DNA of 38,798 bases from NCBI GenBank assembly GCA_964389475.1, contig CAYMFD010000026.1, positions 1-38,798 on the forward strand, read 5' to 3'. Below the pieces are notes generated by a model. The model saw only the letters and a program-made list of their open reading frames with translations. It was not told the DNA's origin and did not search any database. The translations under genes and the position numbers were made by a program. Shown one piece after another: positions 1 to 9,000 of this stretch; positions within the stretch are counted from its first letter, which is position 1, and each line of letters opens with the position of its first letter. The stretch is from CAYMFD01 sp964389475. GTDB taxonomy: Bacteria > Bacteroidota > Bacteroidia > Chitinophagales > Saprospiraceae.

Positions 1-92
1 TGGCCCGTCTAGCCCTACTAAATCAATAATCAGTCTTAGACATATGATCAGTCGATATCAACGATATAGTATGGATAAGCGTTGTAATCGTG

Positions 93-851
93 ATGCGGAA
101 CTTGTCAAAAATTCTATGGTGTCTATTGTTTCTCACGCTGGTAGTTGGTTGCGACCAATATGATCGAGAGGCGCATGCGGATGAGTGTGGTACTAACTGG
201 AGGGCTGGAAATTATGGGGTTTATGAGTTCTTTTGCCCTTACGAAGTTCATCCAATTAAACAAATTTACTCAGTTGGTGATACGATCACTATCACATGCG
301 AGATGACAGACACTATTTATGATGAAAACTCACAACGTGACTACCATATTCCAGACTTTCCCTTTCGCTCTACCTTTACTATGTGGTATTTTCCTGGTAA
401 TGGTGAGGTCTTGTCTGGATTGCGTTATACTTCCTGGGAGCTAGATTCGATTATCACAGATCGTAATTATGTTCAGAATAGTGGTAAGATCTCAGACCAT
501 ATTGCGTTTCGATATCATGGTCAAGGACCTGGTACGGGTGCGGGGTACTACTTTAGGATAGACATCGTACTCGATACTGTGGGTACGTTTATCATACAGG
601 CAGAGGACCTGCTACAGCAAAGTGATATTAATGGCCGTTATACTGGTGATTATAAATTTGACTGCATGCTACCTGAAAGCCCATTGCTATATCAAATCAA
701 GAATAGGCTAACACATGAGGATCATTTGGATGATTACGATGATGAGATTGAGCAAATTACAAATGATGTGTGGAACGGAACGAGGGGTGATGCTGGATAT
801 CAGAAAATCATACTAAGAAGAAGTGCTGGCTATGCCTTTGAGGTACGATGA
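93..851 (+). CDS. Hypothetical lipoprotein, unrecognised family
   Basis: The product is about 252 aa. It opens with a basic N-terminus and a hydrophobic run ending in a lipobox (LTLVVGC, about residues 13-19), so it should be a lipid-anchored envelope protein. The mature part has several Cys, is rich in Tyr, Asp and aromatic residues, and has alternating polar and hydrophobic stretches suggesting a beta-sandwich. An acidic stretch (LDDYDDEIEQ) lies near the C-terminus. I do not recognise a domain. I chose ATG at 93; a GTG lies directly before it at 90. The gene stands alone: a repeat-rich spacer follows and the next gene converges on it. It looks more AT-rich than the genes further right, like the lipoprotein pair at 28.9-31.6 kb. 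Function unknown; only the secretion and lipidation prediction is firm. Confidence 0.75.
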   Translation: MRNLSKILWCLLFLTLVVGCDQYDREAHADECGTNWRAGNYGVYEFFCPYEVHPIKQIYSVGDTITITCEMTDTIYDENSQRDYHIPDFPFRSTFTMWYFPGNGEVLSGLRYTSWELDSIITDRNYVQNSGKISDHIAFRYHGQGPGTGAGYYFRIDIVLDTVGTFIIQAEDLLQQSDINGRYTGDYKFDCMLPESPLLYQIKNRLTHEDHLDDYDDEIEQITNDVWNGTRGDAGYQKIILRRSAGYAFEVR

Positions 852-854
852 GTG

Positions 855-889
855 AGATTTCAGACGTCAGATGCCGGATGTCAGACTCT
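855..889 (+). repeat. Degenerate heptanucleotide array (AGATGTC-like)
   Basis: Five consecutive 7-bp units, each close to RGAYNYC (for example AGATTTC, AGACGTC, GGATGTC), start 3 nt after the stop codon of the upstream lipoprotein gene. The unit matches the array at the right edge of the window and, in reverse complement, the array at 1185-1219. Confidence 0.75.
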
Positions 890-1012
890 ACGCAATTCGT
901 AAAAAGCAGTGCAATCGAAATCTCCGTCGTGTCACTTAGAGTACACGTATTATCAAAGTGGCGTTGCAATGCAGAAGAAGAGAAACCGAGAAAAAAAATA
1001 TCGAGATAGAAC

Positions 1013-1093
1013 GTTAGCCGTCGTGGGTTCTACCCCGACGGCGATAAGCGCCGCCCCGCTGTTAGCCGGCATGGACTCACCCCGATGGCGATA
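1013..1093. repeat. Imperfect direct repeat with dyad symmetry, REP-like
   Basis: Two units (1013-1046 and 1061-1093) begin GTTAGCCG and end ACCCCGAYGGCGATA, with about 28 of 34 aligned positions identical and a 48-bp period. The first unit contains inverted arms GCCGTCG and CGACGGC, so it can fold as a hairpin. The linker 1047-1060 is itself dyad-like (AGCG...CGCT). There is no T-run behind it, so it is not a standard intrinsic terminator. Confidence 0.6.
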
Positions 1094-1140
1094 GAAACTC
1101 CTCCAATCCTGTCGCCAAGCATCACCCATCCATCAAAGTA

Positions 1141-1168
1141 GTTGAGTAGCGCAGCGTATCGAAACCAC
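1141..1168. repeat. REP-like intergenic string
   Basis: The segment beginning GTTGAGTAGCGCAGCG and ending ATCGAAACCAC resembles a string I remember as a frequent intergenic repeat in unrelated bacteria. Only one copy is seen here. This is recognition from memory and not a computed match. Confidence 0.35.
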
Positions 1169-1184
1169 GACAGCGAAAGAGTAG

Positions 1185-1219
1185 TCTACAATCTTACATC
1201 TATCGTCTTAAATCTAATG
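1185..1219 (-). repeat. Degenerate heptanucleotide array, inverted copy
   Basis: On the plus strand this is five 7-bp units each beginning TCT. Read on the minus strand it runs AGATTTA, AGACGAT, AGATGTA and so on, paralleling the array at 855-889. It begins 4 nt downstream of the stop codon of the minus-strand DUF2400 gene, so it sits in the same position relative to its gene as the 855-889 array does. Confidence 0.65.
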
Positions 1220-1223
1220 TTGA

Positions 1224-2003
1224 TCAAACCTCCCCATTTACTCCCATCCCAAACAAGGCATAATCATACTTGACTGGGTCTGACGGGTCATACTTACGCA
1301 ACTGTTGAGTAAGCAGGTCGACAGTCTGCCAGTCTCGCTGCTCGCGCCGTACGAGACCCAGCTGCAGGGCCACACGATGCACGTGTACGTCTAGCGGTAT
1401 GTAGAGCATAGATGGATCGATGGACTGCCACAGACCAAAGTCTATGCCCTCTCTATCGGGCCTGACCATCCAGCGTAGAAACATACACAGACGCTTACAA
1501 GTACTCTTACGTAGAGGAGTAGCTACATGCTTGCGAGTACGGCGTGGCGCATCCGCTAGTGCAAAAAAGCGATCGTGGAAGTGTCCCAGACTGACCTTGC
1601 CACGATGCAAAAACAGGTCTTGCATAGAGTCATGCTGCCGATAGTGCTGCTGTAAAAACTCCAAAAAGTATAGCGTATCAGTCGCCTGAAAAGTACGGTG
1701 CTTAAAGTCTAAAAATGCTGCTCTATCCTCCTCACTATGGTTGATAATAAAGTCATAGGGGCTCTCTCCCATGAGGCCAAAAAGCTCCTTGCTCTTGTTG
1801 ATAATCGTTACTCGCTGGCCCCATGACAGCATTGACACCCAGAAAGCAGTGATCTCAATATCTCGGCGATCCGTATAGCTATGTGGTATCGATATAGGAT
1901 CACTGGCGATGAAGTCCGTTGTACTATGCTGGGCATACTTCTCGTCGAGTAGGAGCTGTAGCGATGGCCGTTTTTGGGGTAGTGCTGTCGTGGTGTTGGC
2001 CAT
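1224..2003 (-). CDS. TIGR02757 / DUF2400 family protein
   Basis: The 259-aa product matches the TIGR02757 (DUF2400) family in length and in motifs I recognise: an N-terminal LLDEKYAQ segment, the ITAFWVSMLSWGQR segment, a central WMVRPD.GIDFGLW block, PLDVHVHRVALQLGL, and the C-terminal DPVKYDYALFGMGV. It has no signal peptide, so it is probably cytosolic. The family's function is not known to me. I placed the start at ATG 2003 (MANTTT). The open frame continues upstream into the N gap, but a TACCTTTG promoter box at 2042-2049 lies between, and the predicted upstream residues look non-coding. It is divergent from the NlpC/P60 gene, separated by the unresolved gap, and convergent with the first lipoprotein gene. 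Confidence 0.9.
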   Translation of the reverse strand: MANTTTALPQKRPSLQLLLDEKYAQHSTTDFIASDPISIPHSYTDRRDIEITAFWVSMLSWGQRVTIINKSKELFGLMGESPYDFIINHSEEDRAAFLDFKHRTFQATDTLYFLEFLQQHYRQHDSMQDLFLHRGKVSLGHFHDRFFALADAPRRTRKHVATPLRKSTCKRLCMFLRWMVRPDREGIDFGLWQSIDPSMLYIPLDVHVHRVALQLGLVRREQRDWQTVDLLTQQLRKYDPSDPVKYDYALFGMGVNGEV

Positions 2004-2041
2004 TAGGCTGGATAGTCTGCTGTGGGTGAGGATATCAGGGA

Positions 2042-2049
2042 CAAAGGTA
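2042..2049 (-). promoter_or_regulatory. Bacteroidota -7 box (TACCTTTG)
   Basis: An exact TAnnTTTG match on the minus strand, 38 nt upstream of the chosen ATG of the DUF2400 gene. The expected TTG -33 element would fall in the adjoining N gap and cannot be checked. Confidence 0.6.
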
Positions 2050-2056
2050 GGGTAGC

Positions 2057-2156
2057 NNNNNNNNNNNNNNNNNNNNNNNNNNNNNNNNNNNNNNNNNNNN
2101 NNNNNNNNNNNNNNNNNNNNNNNNNNNNNNNNNNNNNNNNNNNNNNNNNNNNNNNN
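2057..2156. other. Assembly gap of 100 N, unresolved
   Basis: Exactly 100 N in the divergent promoter region between the DUF2400 and NlpC/P60 genes. Unlike the two other gaps, its flanks share no repeated 55-mer, so the true length and content are unknown. Confidence 0.95.
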
Positions 2157-2201
2157 TCGCAACTCTGGCGTAATAGTTGATATATTATAATAAAAAGCAA
2201 T

Positions 2202-2810
2202 ATGTTGTATCGTTGTTTCTTAGCCTTTGCCGTGCTGTCTACCTTATCACTAGCTGGCTGTAGTAAGATATCCTATGAGGCCTATAGCCAAGACCGTAAG
2301 CAGCGAGTGAGCAAGAGCTCCTCTAGATCGTCGGCCCGCAAAAGCACTTATGCTACCAAGACTAGAAGCAAAGCCAAGACCACTACTCGTCGCAGCACCG
2401 TTAAGCACCCTGCCCACATAGACAACGTACAGCTACGCAAGGCTATCGTTAGCGATGCTCAAGCGCATATCGGTACACAATACGTCTACGGAGGCAAGCG
2501 TCCGGGTGGCTTTGACTGCTCAGGATTTACGAGCTATGTGCTCTCAGGCAATGGCGTGACCCTACGCGGTAGTAGTCGAGATCAGTCGAGGGTAGGCAGT
2601 ACCAAGCCGCTCAGAGAACTAGCGCCTGGTGACCTCGCCTTTTTCGGGTCTAGTGGCAAAGTATCACACGTAGGGATCGTCAAGCAAAACACAGGTGACC
2701 AACTCATCGTCATCCATGCCACATCAAGTAATGGTGTACGCGAGGATGATGTACTGGGCAGCAATTACTGGAAGAGTCGACTACTCTTCGGCAGGGACGT
2801 TATCCGCTAA
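2202..2810 (+). CDS. NlpC/P60 peptidoglycan endopeptidase lipoprotein
   Basis: This 202-aa protein has a signal peptide with lipobox LSLAGC (Cys about residue 20), then a basic Ser/Thr/Lys/Arg linker (residues about 30-68), then an NlpC/P60 (C40) cysteine peptidase domain from about residue 78. The catalytic set is visible: Cys106 in DCSGF, His156 in SHVGIV and His172 in VIHATSS. The family cleaves peptide stems of peptidoglycan, commonly between D-Glu and mDAP, in the periplasm. The last 30 bp overlap the 3' end of the convergent DUF5723 gene. The start is ATG 2202; its promoter probably lies in or next to the N gap. The basic linker may bind the wall, which is inference. Confidence 0.92.
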   Translation: MLYRCFLAFAVLSTLSLAGCSKISYEAYSQDRKQRVSKSSSRSSARKSTYATKTRSKAKTTTRRSTVKHPAHIDNVQLRKAIVSDAQAHIGTQYVYGGKRPGGFDCSGFTSYVLSGNGVTLRGSSRDQSRVGSTKPLRELAPGDLAFFGSSGKVSHVGIVKQNTGDQLIVIHATSSNGVREDDVLGSNYWKSRLLFGRDVIR

Positions 2811-4249
2811 CTTACCAAAGCGTAGACCTAGACCTAGTTGTCCGTGTACGTGACTGCTATTCTGCACGTCAAAACCAAGGATGTTGTCCGTAGCAAATAG
2901 CAATTGTACTGGTCCAAAATTGCAGGCGACATTGACACCAAAGTTGACAGGATTACTCTCCCGATAACTGTATGTCACCCCTAGGTCGAAGAACTTAAAG
3001 ATGCTGTAAGTACTATTAATAGCTACTAGTGTCCCCGAGATATCAGGGTTGAGACGCTGTACCAGTAGTCCGGTCACAGTCCACTTGTCATTGATATCAT
3101 AAGTAGCACCTAGCGTGAACCGTGCTGGCAGAGCCGTGGTATAGCTATTATTGGTCTCTTCGATCTCTAGCAGGTTATCTAGCGAGTCAGAGAAGTTGAT
3201 CTCTAGATCACTGTTGATATACTCACTGATATCTATGCCGTCATATGAGAATGAACCCTTGCTCCTAAACTGCTGTGCCCTCTCTGACCACGTGATACTA
3301 CCGAGGTCCAGGATACTCGCTGATAGCTCGAGCCTACTATTGGGTCTGTAAGATGCCCCGAGGTCTATGCTCAGCCCGGTATTATCACCAAAGCTAGCCG
3401 ACACAGATTCCACATCTATATCGTCAATCCCATCGTAGGTGACACCCGCTACCGTATTGACTAGAAAGTCATTGTCAAACTGCAACTGGTAGTACTCCTC
3501 GCTGGTCGTGATATCGAGCTGCTCATTGACCGTCTCTACAGACTGTGTACCACTCACAAGACCTAAGCGCAGTCCGCCNNNNNNNNNNNNNNNNNNNNNN
3601 NNNNNNNNNNNNNNNNNNNNNNNNNNNNNNNNNNNNNNNNNNNNNNNNNNNNNNNNNNNNNNNNNNNNNNNNNNNNNNCATTGACCGTCTCTACAGACTG
3701 TGTACCACTCACAAGACCTAAGCGCAGTCCGCCAGAGAAGGCCTCCGTGTGATAGCCTACACCGGCATAGACCTCTTGATAGGTCATAAAATGTAGACTA
3801 GGGTTAAGCTCTAGCGTCTGTCCGATGTATGGCGCATTGCCATCAAGAGCCACATTGATAAAGTCTTCCGACAGCGTCGTATTGGCCGCAACATGTAGCA
3901 TGTGACCAGCGCTGACGGACCAGTTATTACCTAGTCTCAGGCCTAGCTCTACTGTACCTATACTAGAGAATCCAGCTATATCTATCGGCTGTCGCTGTAT
4001 ATTATCCGCTGAGATAACTAGATCACCTACACTATTGACGACGCCAAAAGACAGCGGGTTGTCGCCACTGGTATACGCATTGACACTGAGGCTACCCAGC
4101 GCTATGGAGACCTTCTTATCATCAGCGAAGGCAGGGTTGTAGTGTGATCGCTGGTAAGAGTCTTTTATGAAAAAGCCACTAGCATCATCCTGGGCCATAG
4201 TAGGCAGGACAAAGGCTAAGAGACAGATGACAGATAGTATATTTTGCAT
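2781..4249 (-). CDS. DUF5723-type outer-membrane barrel protein (split by a false gap)
   Basis: This is one gene interrupted by 100 N. The last 55 bp before the gap (3524-3578) and the first 55 bp after it (3679-3733) are identical. Collapsing them (2781-3523 joined to 3679-4249) gives an uninterrupted 437-aa frame, so the gene is intact. It has a signal peptide ending near PTMAQ, then a SYQRSHYNPAFADDKK segment and repeated amphipathic beta strands (for example LGATYDINDKWTVTGLLVQ and LGVTYSYRESNPVNFGVNV), typical of DUF5723/PorV-like outer-membrane barrels of Bacteroidota. It lies 46 nt downstream of the lipoprotein gene 4296-5798 and is probably cotranscribed with it. Its 3' end overlaps the convergent NlpC gene. 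Exact function unknown. Confidence 0.85.
3524..3733. other. Artefactual gap with 55-bp duplicated flanks
   Basis: The 55 bases 3524-3578 recur exactly at 3679-3733, on either side of 100 N (3579-3678). Collapsing the duplicate restores one open reading frame. This is what two contigs sharing a 55-mer end in a de Bruijn graph look like after scaffolding. Confidence 0.95.
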
Positions 4250-4295
4250 AGTTGTGATCTATGGATAAAACAGAGAAAAGGAATAAATACAGGAC

Positions 4296-5798
4296 TTACT
4301 TGAGTATCACTCTAGCACCCATCTTGACGACTAGGTTATTATAATCGTAGATAGACAAGGGCCCTGCGGGCATGTCAGGCGAGGCAAACTTAGCATCAAC
4401 ATCGAGCTGTGTCGCTGCTCTGATCCTAGCCAGGCGATCTGCCTCAAATGGTATCTCCAGTGTAGTAACCGTAGCTGCGGTCACATCACCCTGACCATCT
4501 AGCTGGCCACTAGGGAGTAGTGTCGGACCCTGCTCAAAGAGCGAATCCAACACGACACCATCATCATCGACGAAGTACATCTGACCGTCTATATCTATGG
4601 GAAAGCTATTCTCGAAGATCACTTTAAATGATCCAGACTCTACATCGTCAAGGCTACTGAGATCAAGCTCACTATCAGCATTGATCACGAAGTCATTGAT
4701 CCGACCCTCTAGCGGCACCTCGACTGCTATATCAATCTGAAAGAAGCTAGAGCGATCTAAAAAGCCATCCTGCTCGACAGAGCCAGGATTGACCAAGGCG
4801 TCTATATCATAAGTTACTCGCTCTGGCCGTAGACCAAAGAGGTCTTCTATATTACTATTGTCTTTATTAAAGGCAAACTGTGTACGAGTAGTCTGGCCCA
4901 CCATGTCGAGACTAGGGTAGTCTACTGAGATACCGTCATCTATCAGCGTACTCTCTAGGTCGAAGGTCTGACCCTCAACCGTGGTGATGCTCATCTGATT
5001 AAATATGGCGGAGACCGGACTACCGAAACCATTAACGACATCGACCGTAAACTTGGGATCGACGAATGTAGCGCTACCGCTGATCCAGTTTTCGAATAAG
5101 CCTACCACGATAAACTCATCTGCTAGGTCAGGATATACCCGCTCGACGATAAGACCCTCTAGATAGCTGATATCAAAGTTCACTAGTGCCCCCACTGTAG
5201 AAAAGGGCGAGGTCTGCACCACGTTGCCGCTTGCATTAATAACCTCAAATGCGAGCTGGATACTATCGTTGGATGGTGTAACTTCCACACCTTCTAGGCT
5301 GATCGTATCACTAGTAGCTGTCTGTCCTGGTTCTACTACTACACTGACCTCAACAGGCACGCCGTCTCTTAAAAATTCTGGGAGGGTCATAGTAGCGGTA
5401 ACGGTCTCGCTCGTAACATTGGCATGCTGTAACACTGTGCTGGAAGTAGGACCAAATATGATGCGATCTATTATGTCTCCTTCTGCCGTCTCAGGTAGGG
5501 GTATCTTGGTGCCGTCAACCACTGGGAAGGGATACGTCGTGTCCTGTACCTCAAAGATCTCCGTAACCTCACGTCTTATTACATCACCGAGATACTTGAC
5601 CGTCACCAGGCCATCCGCATTTACTTCGATGGTAGTGCCCGCTGAGTTTTCGGTAACATCACTGATGTCTAGGGTGGTATTGACGAGTGGTACTGCAAAC
5701 TCCTGCGTACCCGTCTCGAGGTCTATATCACCATCGGGCAGATTACAGGCATACGCAGCCATAGATAGTATCAGGGTGTAAAAGATGATTTTTTTCAT
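4296..5798 (-). CDS. Large hypothetical lipoprotein, partner of the DUF5723 gene
   Basis: The 500-aa product starts MKKIIFYTLILSMAAYAC, a lipoprotein signal with the lipidated Cys at about residue 18. The mature protein is acidic, poor in Cys and made of long Val/Thr/Asp-rich beta-strand stretches, suggesting stacked beta-sandwich domains on the cell surface or in the periplasm. I recognise no catalytic motif. The open frame extends to 5924, but ATG 5798 is right: the signal peptide begins there and a TATCTTTG box lies 33 nt upstream. The start of the DUF5723 barrel gene is 46 nt downstream, so the two probably form an envelope operon in which the barrel and the lipoprotein may associate (inference). 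Confidence 0.82.
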   Translation of the reverse strand: MKKIIFYTLILSMAAYACNLPDGDIDLETGTQEFAVPLVNTTLDISDVTENSAGTTIEVNADGLVTVKYLGDVIRREVTEIFEVQDTTYPFPVVDGTKIPLPETAEGDIIDRIIFGPTSSTVLQHANVTSETVTATMTLPEFLRDGVPVEVSVVVEPGQTATSDTISLEGVEVTPSNDSIQLAFEVINASGNVVQTSPFSTVGALVNFDISYLEGLIVERVYPDLADEFIVVGLFENWISGSATFVDPKFTVDVVNGFGSPVSAIFNQMSITTVEGQTFDLESTLIDDGISVDYPSLDMVGQTTRTQFAFNKDNSNIEDLFGLRPERVTYDIDALVNPGSVEQDGFLDRSSFFQIDIAVEVPLEGRINDFVINADSELDLSSLDDVESGSFKVIFENSFPIDIDGQMYFVDDDGVVLDSLFEQGPTLLPSGQLDGQGDVTAATVTTLEIPFEADRLARIRAATQLDVDAKFASPDMPAGPLSIYDYNNLVVKMGARVILK

Positions 5799-5831
5799 AG
5801 ATCGTAAGTACTTTATAACGAAGGGTGGCAT

Positions 5832-5839
5832 CAAAGATA
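5832..5839 (-). promoter_or_regulatory. Bacteroidota -7 box (TATCTTTG)
   Basis: An exact TAnnTTTG match 33 nt upstream of the ATG at 5798, probably driving the lipoprotein-DUF5723 pair. A TTG occurs 12 nt upstream, shorter than the usual spacing. It excludes the longer reading frame start at 5924 as the main start. Confidence 0.55.
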
Positions 5840-5987
5840 AGCACGTGGAACCAAGTCCTCTGTCGATAAGACACAGAATCAAGGTATATAACCCACATCG
5901 TGTAAATAGGGGCTGCATGTACATACGGCACTGTTAACGATGTACAAATCAGTAGGCCCTTACTGGATAGCAGGCTGCCTATTTTCT

Positions 5988-5995
5988 TACTTTTG
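5988..5995 (+). promoter_or_regulatory. Bacteroidota -7 box (TACTTTTG)
   Basis: An exact TAnnTTTG match 74 nt upstream of the DUF2723 start codon, in the divergent region between 5798 and 6070. No TTG is seen at the usual spacing. The leader would be about 70 nt; I see no riboswitch-like fold in it. Confidence 0.5.
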
Positions 5996-6069
5996 CCAGC
6001 AACCTTTAATCTACACGCCTAGATACCAACGAGACACGGTATCCTACTGTGTCGAAATAATTCATATTT

Positions 6070-9000
6070 ATGACATCATTCAAGCGGATTAGTAACATAG
6101 CTGGCTGGCTAGTTTTCGCAATTACCGCCATCGTATTCGTCATGACGGCGGAGCGAGTAGGTAGTCTATGGGACTGTGGCGAGTTTATCCTAGGAGCTCA
6201 CAAGTTAGAGGTGGTACACCCTCCAGGGGCACCATTATTTATGCTAGTAGGTAGGATCTTTGCGGAGATAGCGGAGATACTAAGTGATAATCCCTCTGAC
6301 ATCGCCTATGCCATCAATATCATGTCGGGCCTATGTACGGCAGCGGCAGCCATGTTTGCGGCGTGGATCACGATGATCATGGGCAAGCTGGCTATCTCTG
6401 ATAGAGTGGATGAGGTAGACCCTAGTCTAGGCGTCGCTCTAGCAGGTGCAGGTGTAGTAGGCGGCCTCATGAGTGCCTTTGCTACGAGTGTCTGGTTTAG
6501 TGCAGTAGAGGGTGAGGTATACGCTATGTCTACATTCTTTACCATGCTCACGCTATGGACTGCCGTTAAGTGGTATTATCTGCCAGATGATAAGGACAGT
6601 GATCGCTGGTTGGTCATGTCCCTATTCGCAGCAGGTCTATCTATCGGTGTACACCTCCTGAGTATACTTACATTCCCAGCGATAGCAACACTCTACTATC
6701 AGAAGAAATACAAGGATCACTCTATCGTAGGCTACCTGCTAGCGGGTGCCGCCGGTATGGTAGGTGTAGCATTCCTACAAAAGTTCATCATCGTAGGTAT
6801 CCCGTCATTGTGGGCATTCTTTGACAAGATGCTGGTCAATGGTTTTAGTGCTCCAGTACACTCGGGCCTGATACCGACTATCATCGTCACGGCTGCGATA
6901 TGCGTAGGCCTACTGCGATATGCCACCAAGAAAAATTACCACCTCTTACACATCCTTACGGTATCGAGTATACTGATTATATCTGCTTTTTCAACTTTTG
7001 GTATTATCGTTATCAGGGCCAATGCGGATACACCCGTCAATATGAATGTGCCGACTAATGCGATGCGCCTACTACCCTACCTCAATAGAGAGCAGTACGG
7101 AGAGCGACCATTGCTCAAAGGTGCACACTACCTAGCCAAGCCTGTAGATGTCAAGCGAGAGGATCGCTACGGCCTAGTCGATGGTGAGTACAAGGTGGTA
7201 GACGAGAAGTTTAGCTATGTCTACAATCCCAAAGACGAGATACTACTGCCTAGGATCGGACACAATGATCCAGGCAGGATACAGCTGCACAAGGTCTGGA
7301 AGGAGGCCCTTACCGGGAAAGCCGAAGGTACCCCTGGCATGGGTTACAATATCAAGTTCTTGACCAACTACCAGCTCGGCTGGATGTACTGGCGCTACTT
7401 TATGTGGAACTTCGCTGGACGACAAAATAGTGCCCAAGGCTTCTTCCCATGGGATGTAAGCAGTGGTCACTGGATCAGTGGTATCGGCCCTCTAGACGAG
7501 GCGCGACTGCACAATATGTCGCAACTGACCGACATACAGAAGTCAGAGGAAGGGACCAATAAGTACTACCTCATACCTTTCATACTAGGCTTGCTGGGTA
7601 TGATTTGGCACTTTACTAAAGACAAGAAAGGCTTCTGGGTACTGTTTATAACCTTTGTGATTACAGGTATCGGTATCATTATCTACTCCAATCAGCCGCC
7701 CAACGAGCCGAGGGAGCGGGATTACGTATTCGTAGGGTCCTTTATCACCTTTGCCATGTGGGCAGGTATGGCCGTGCTGGCTATCTACCAGCTGCTCAAG
7801 TCCCGCCTCAATATGGCAGGCATGGCCCCGGCAGGTATCGCTGTGGCAATGGCTATATCGGCACCGATCATCATGGCTAGTCAAAACTGGGATGACCATA
7901 GCCGTGCCGGTATCACTGCATCTAGAGACTATGCGGCCAACTTCCTCAACAGTGTGGAGCAAGACGCCATCCTATTCACTTATGGGGACAATGATACCTA
8001 CCCACTGTGGTATGCACAGGAGGTAGAGGGTATACGTCGCGATGTACGAGTAGTCAATCTCAGCCTCATCGCTGTGGACTGGTATATCAATAAGTTGCGT
8101 AATAAGCTTAATGACTCGCCGCCGATCAACCTTTCTATCCCCGAAGAACTATACAGGGGCAAGAGTAGAAACCAGATATTCTTCTATAATCCTCAAGACC
8201 CCGAGAATAAGCGAGGTATGCTAGATCGACCTATGTCAGCTGACGAGGCGATGCGCTACATTACGGATCCTAAAAATGGTGCTAAAACTGGCCAGACGAT
8301 CTTACCAAGCAAAAATATCTTTATCAAAATAGATGCTGACAAGTATCGCAATAGCCCTGGCTACGTGCAGGCAGATACTAGCGTACGTATGCAGCCCAAG
8401 ATCAATGTCAAGTTCCCTAGCAGCCGATACCTGACCAAGGATGAGCTCGCTGTATTTGACGTGATCTACAGCAATATCAATGATCGCCCTATCTACTTCG
8501 CTACGACCTGTAAGAACGAGAAGCTCCTCGGTCTTAACAAGTACATGAATGCGGAGGGTCTAGCCCTACGTGTCACGCCTTATGACTTTGGTCGAGAGCC
8601 AGGATTCCCTGCTGTATATGGCAGTGGCAAGGTCGACCTAGATCGCATGTATGACATCGTGATGAACAAGTGGGTGTGGGGTAACTTTGACAAAGAAGAT
8701 CTCTTCGTCGATCATAGTTATGGAGCCGAGACGCAGGCTATGAAGTTGATGATGCTACGTACAGCCACGCAGATGTCGCAGATGGGTGATAATCAGCGGG
8801 CAGCCGATGTCGCTAATAAGTTCTTTGAGGCCTTCCCTCACTTCAACTTCCCATGGGATGCTGGCGTGATGCCATTTGTCAATGTACTGATACGATCTCA
8901 GGCTTTTGATGAGGCCAAGAATGTAATGCGGACGATGGCTAACCATACGGCACAGGAGATGGACTTTTTCAATAGTCTAGACTCAGACGACCTTGAGAGC

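Larger units (their letters stand above)
852..1223. other. Convergent intergenic spacer filled with repeats
   Basis: No gene is credible in these 372 bases between two convergent stop codons. The spacer holds a heptad array at each end (855-889 and 1185-1219), an imperfect direct repeat with dyad symmetry (1013-1093), and a REP-like string (1141-1168). A 61-codon reading frame at 909-1094 runs through these repeats and is probably not a gene. Confidence 0.75.

Noticed and set aside
1020..1045. tRNA T-arm-like GGGTTCTACCCC string
   Set aside because: The stem and the loop purine at position 57 do not fit, and no acceptor or anticodon arm is found around it.
1013..1046. Intrinsic terminator for the convergent genes
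   Set aside because: The hairpin is present but no T-run follows on either strand.
909..1094. 61-codon open frame after the first lipoprotein gene
   Set aside because: It runs through the direct repeats and hairpin, has no signal or domain, and its C-terminal residues are translations of repeat units.
5799..5924. N-terminal extension of the large lipoprotein
   Set aside because: The lipoprotein signal peptide starts at 5798 and a promoter box lies inside the proposed extension.
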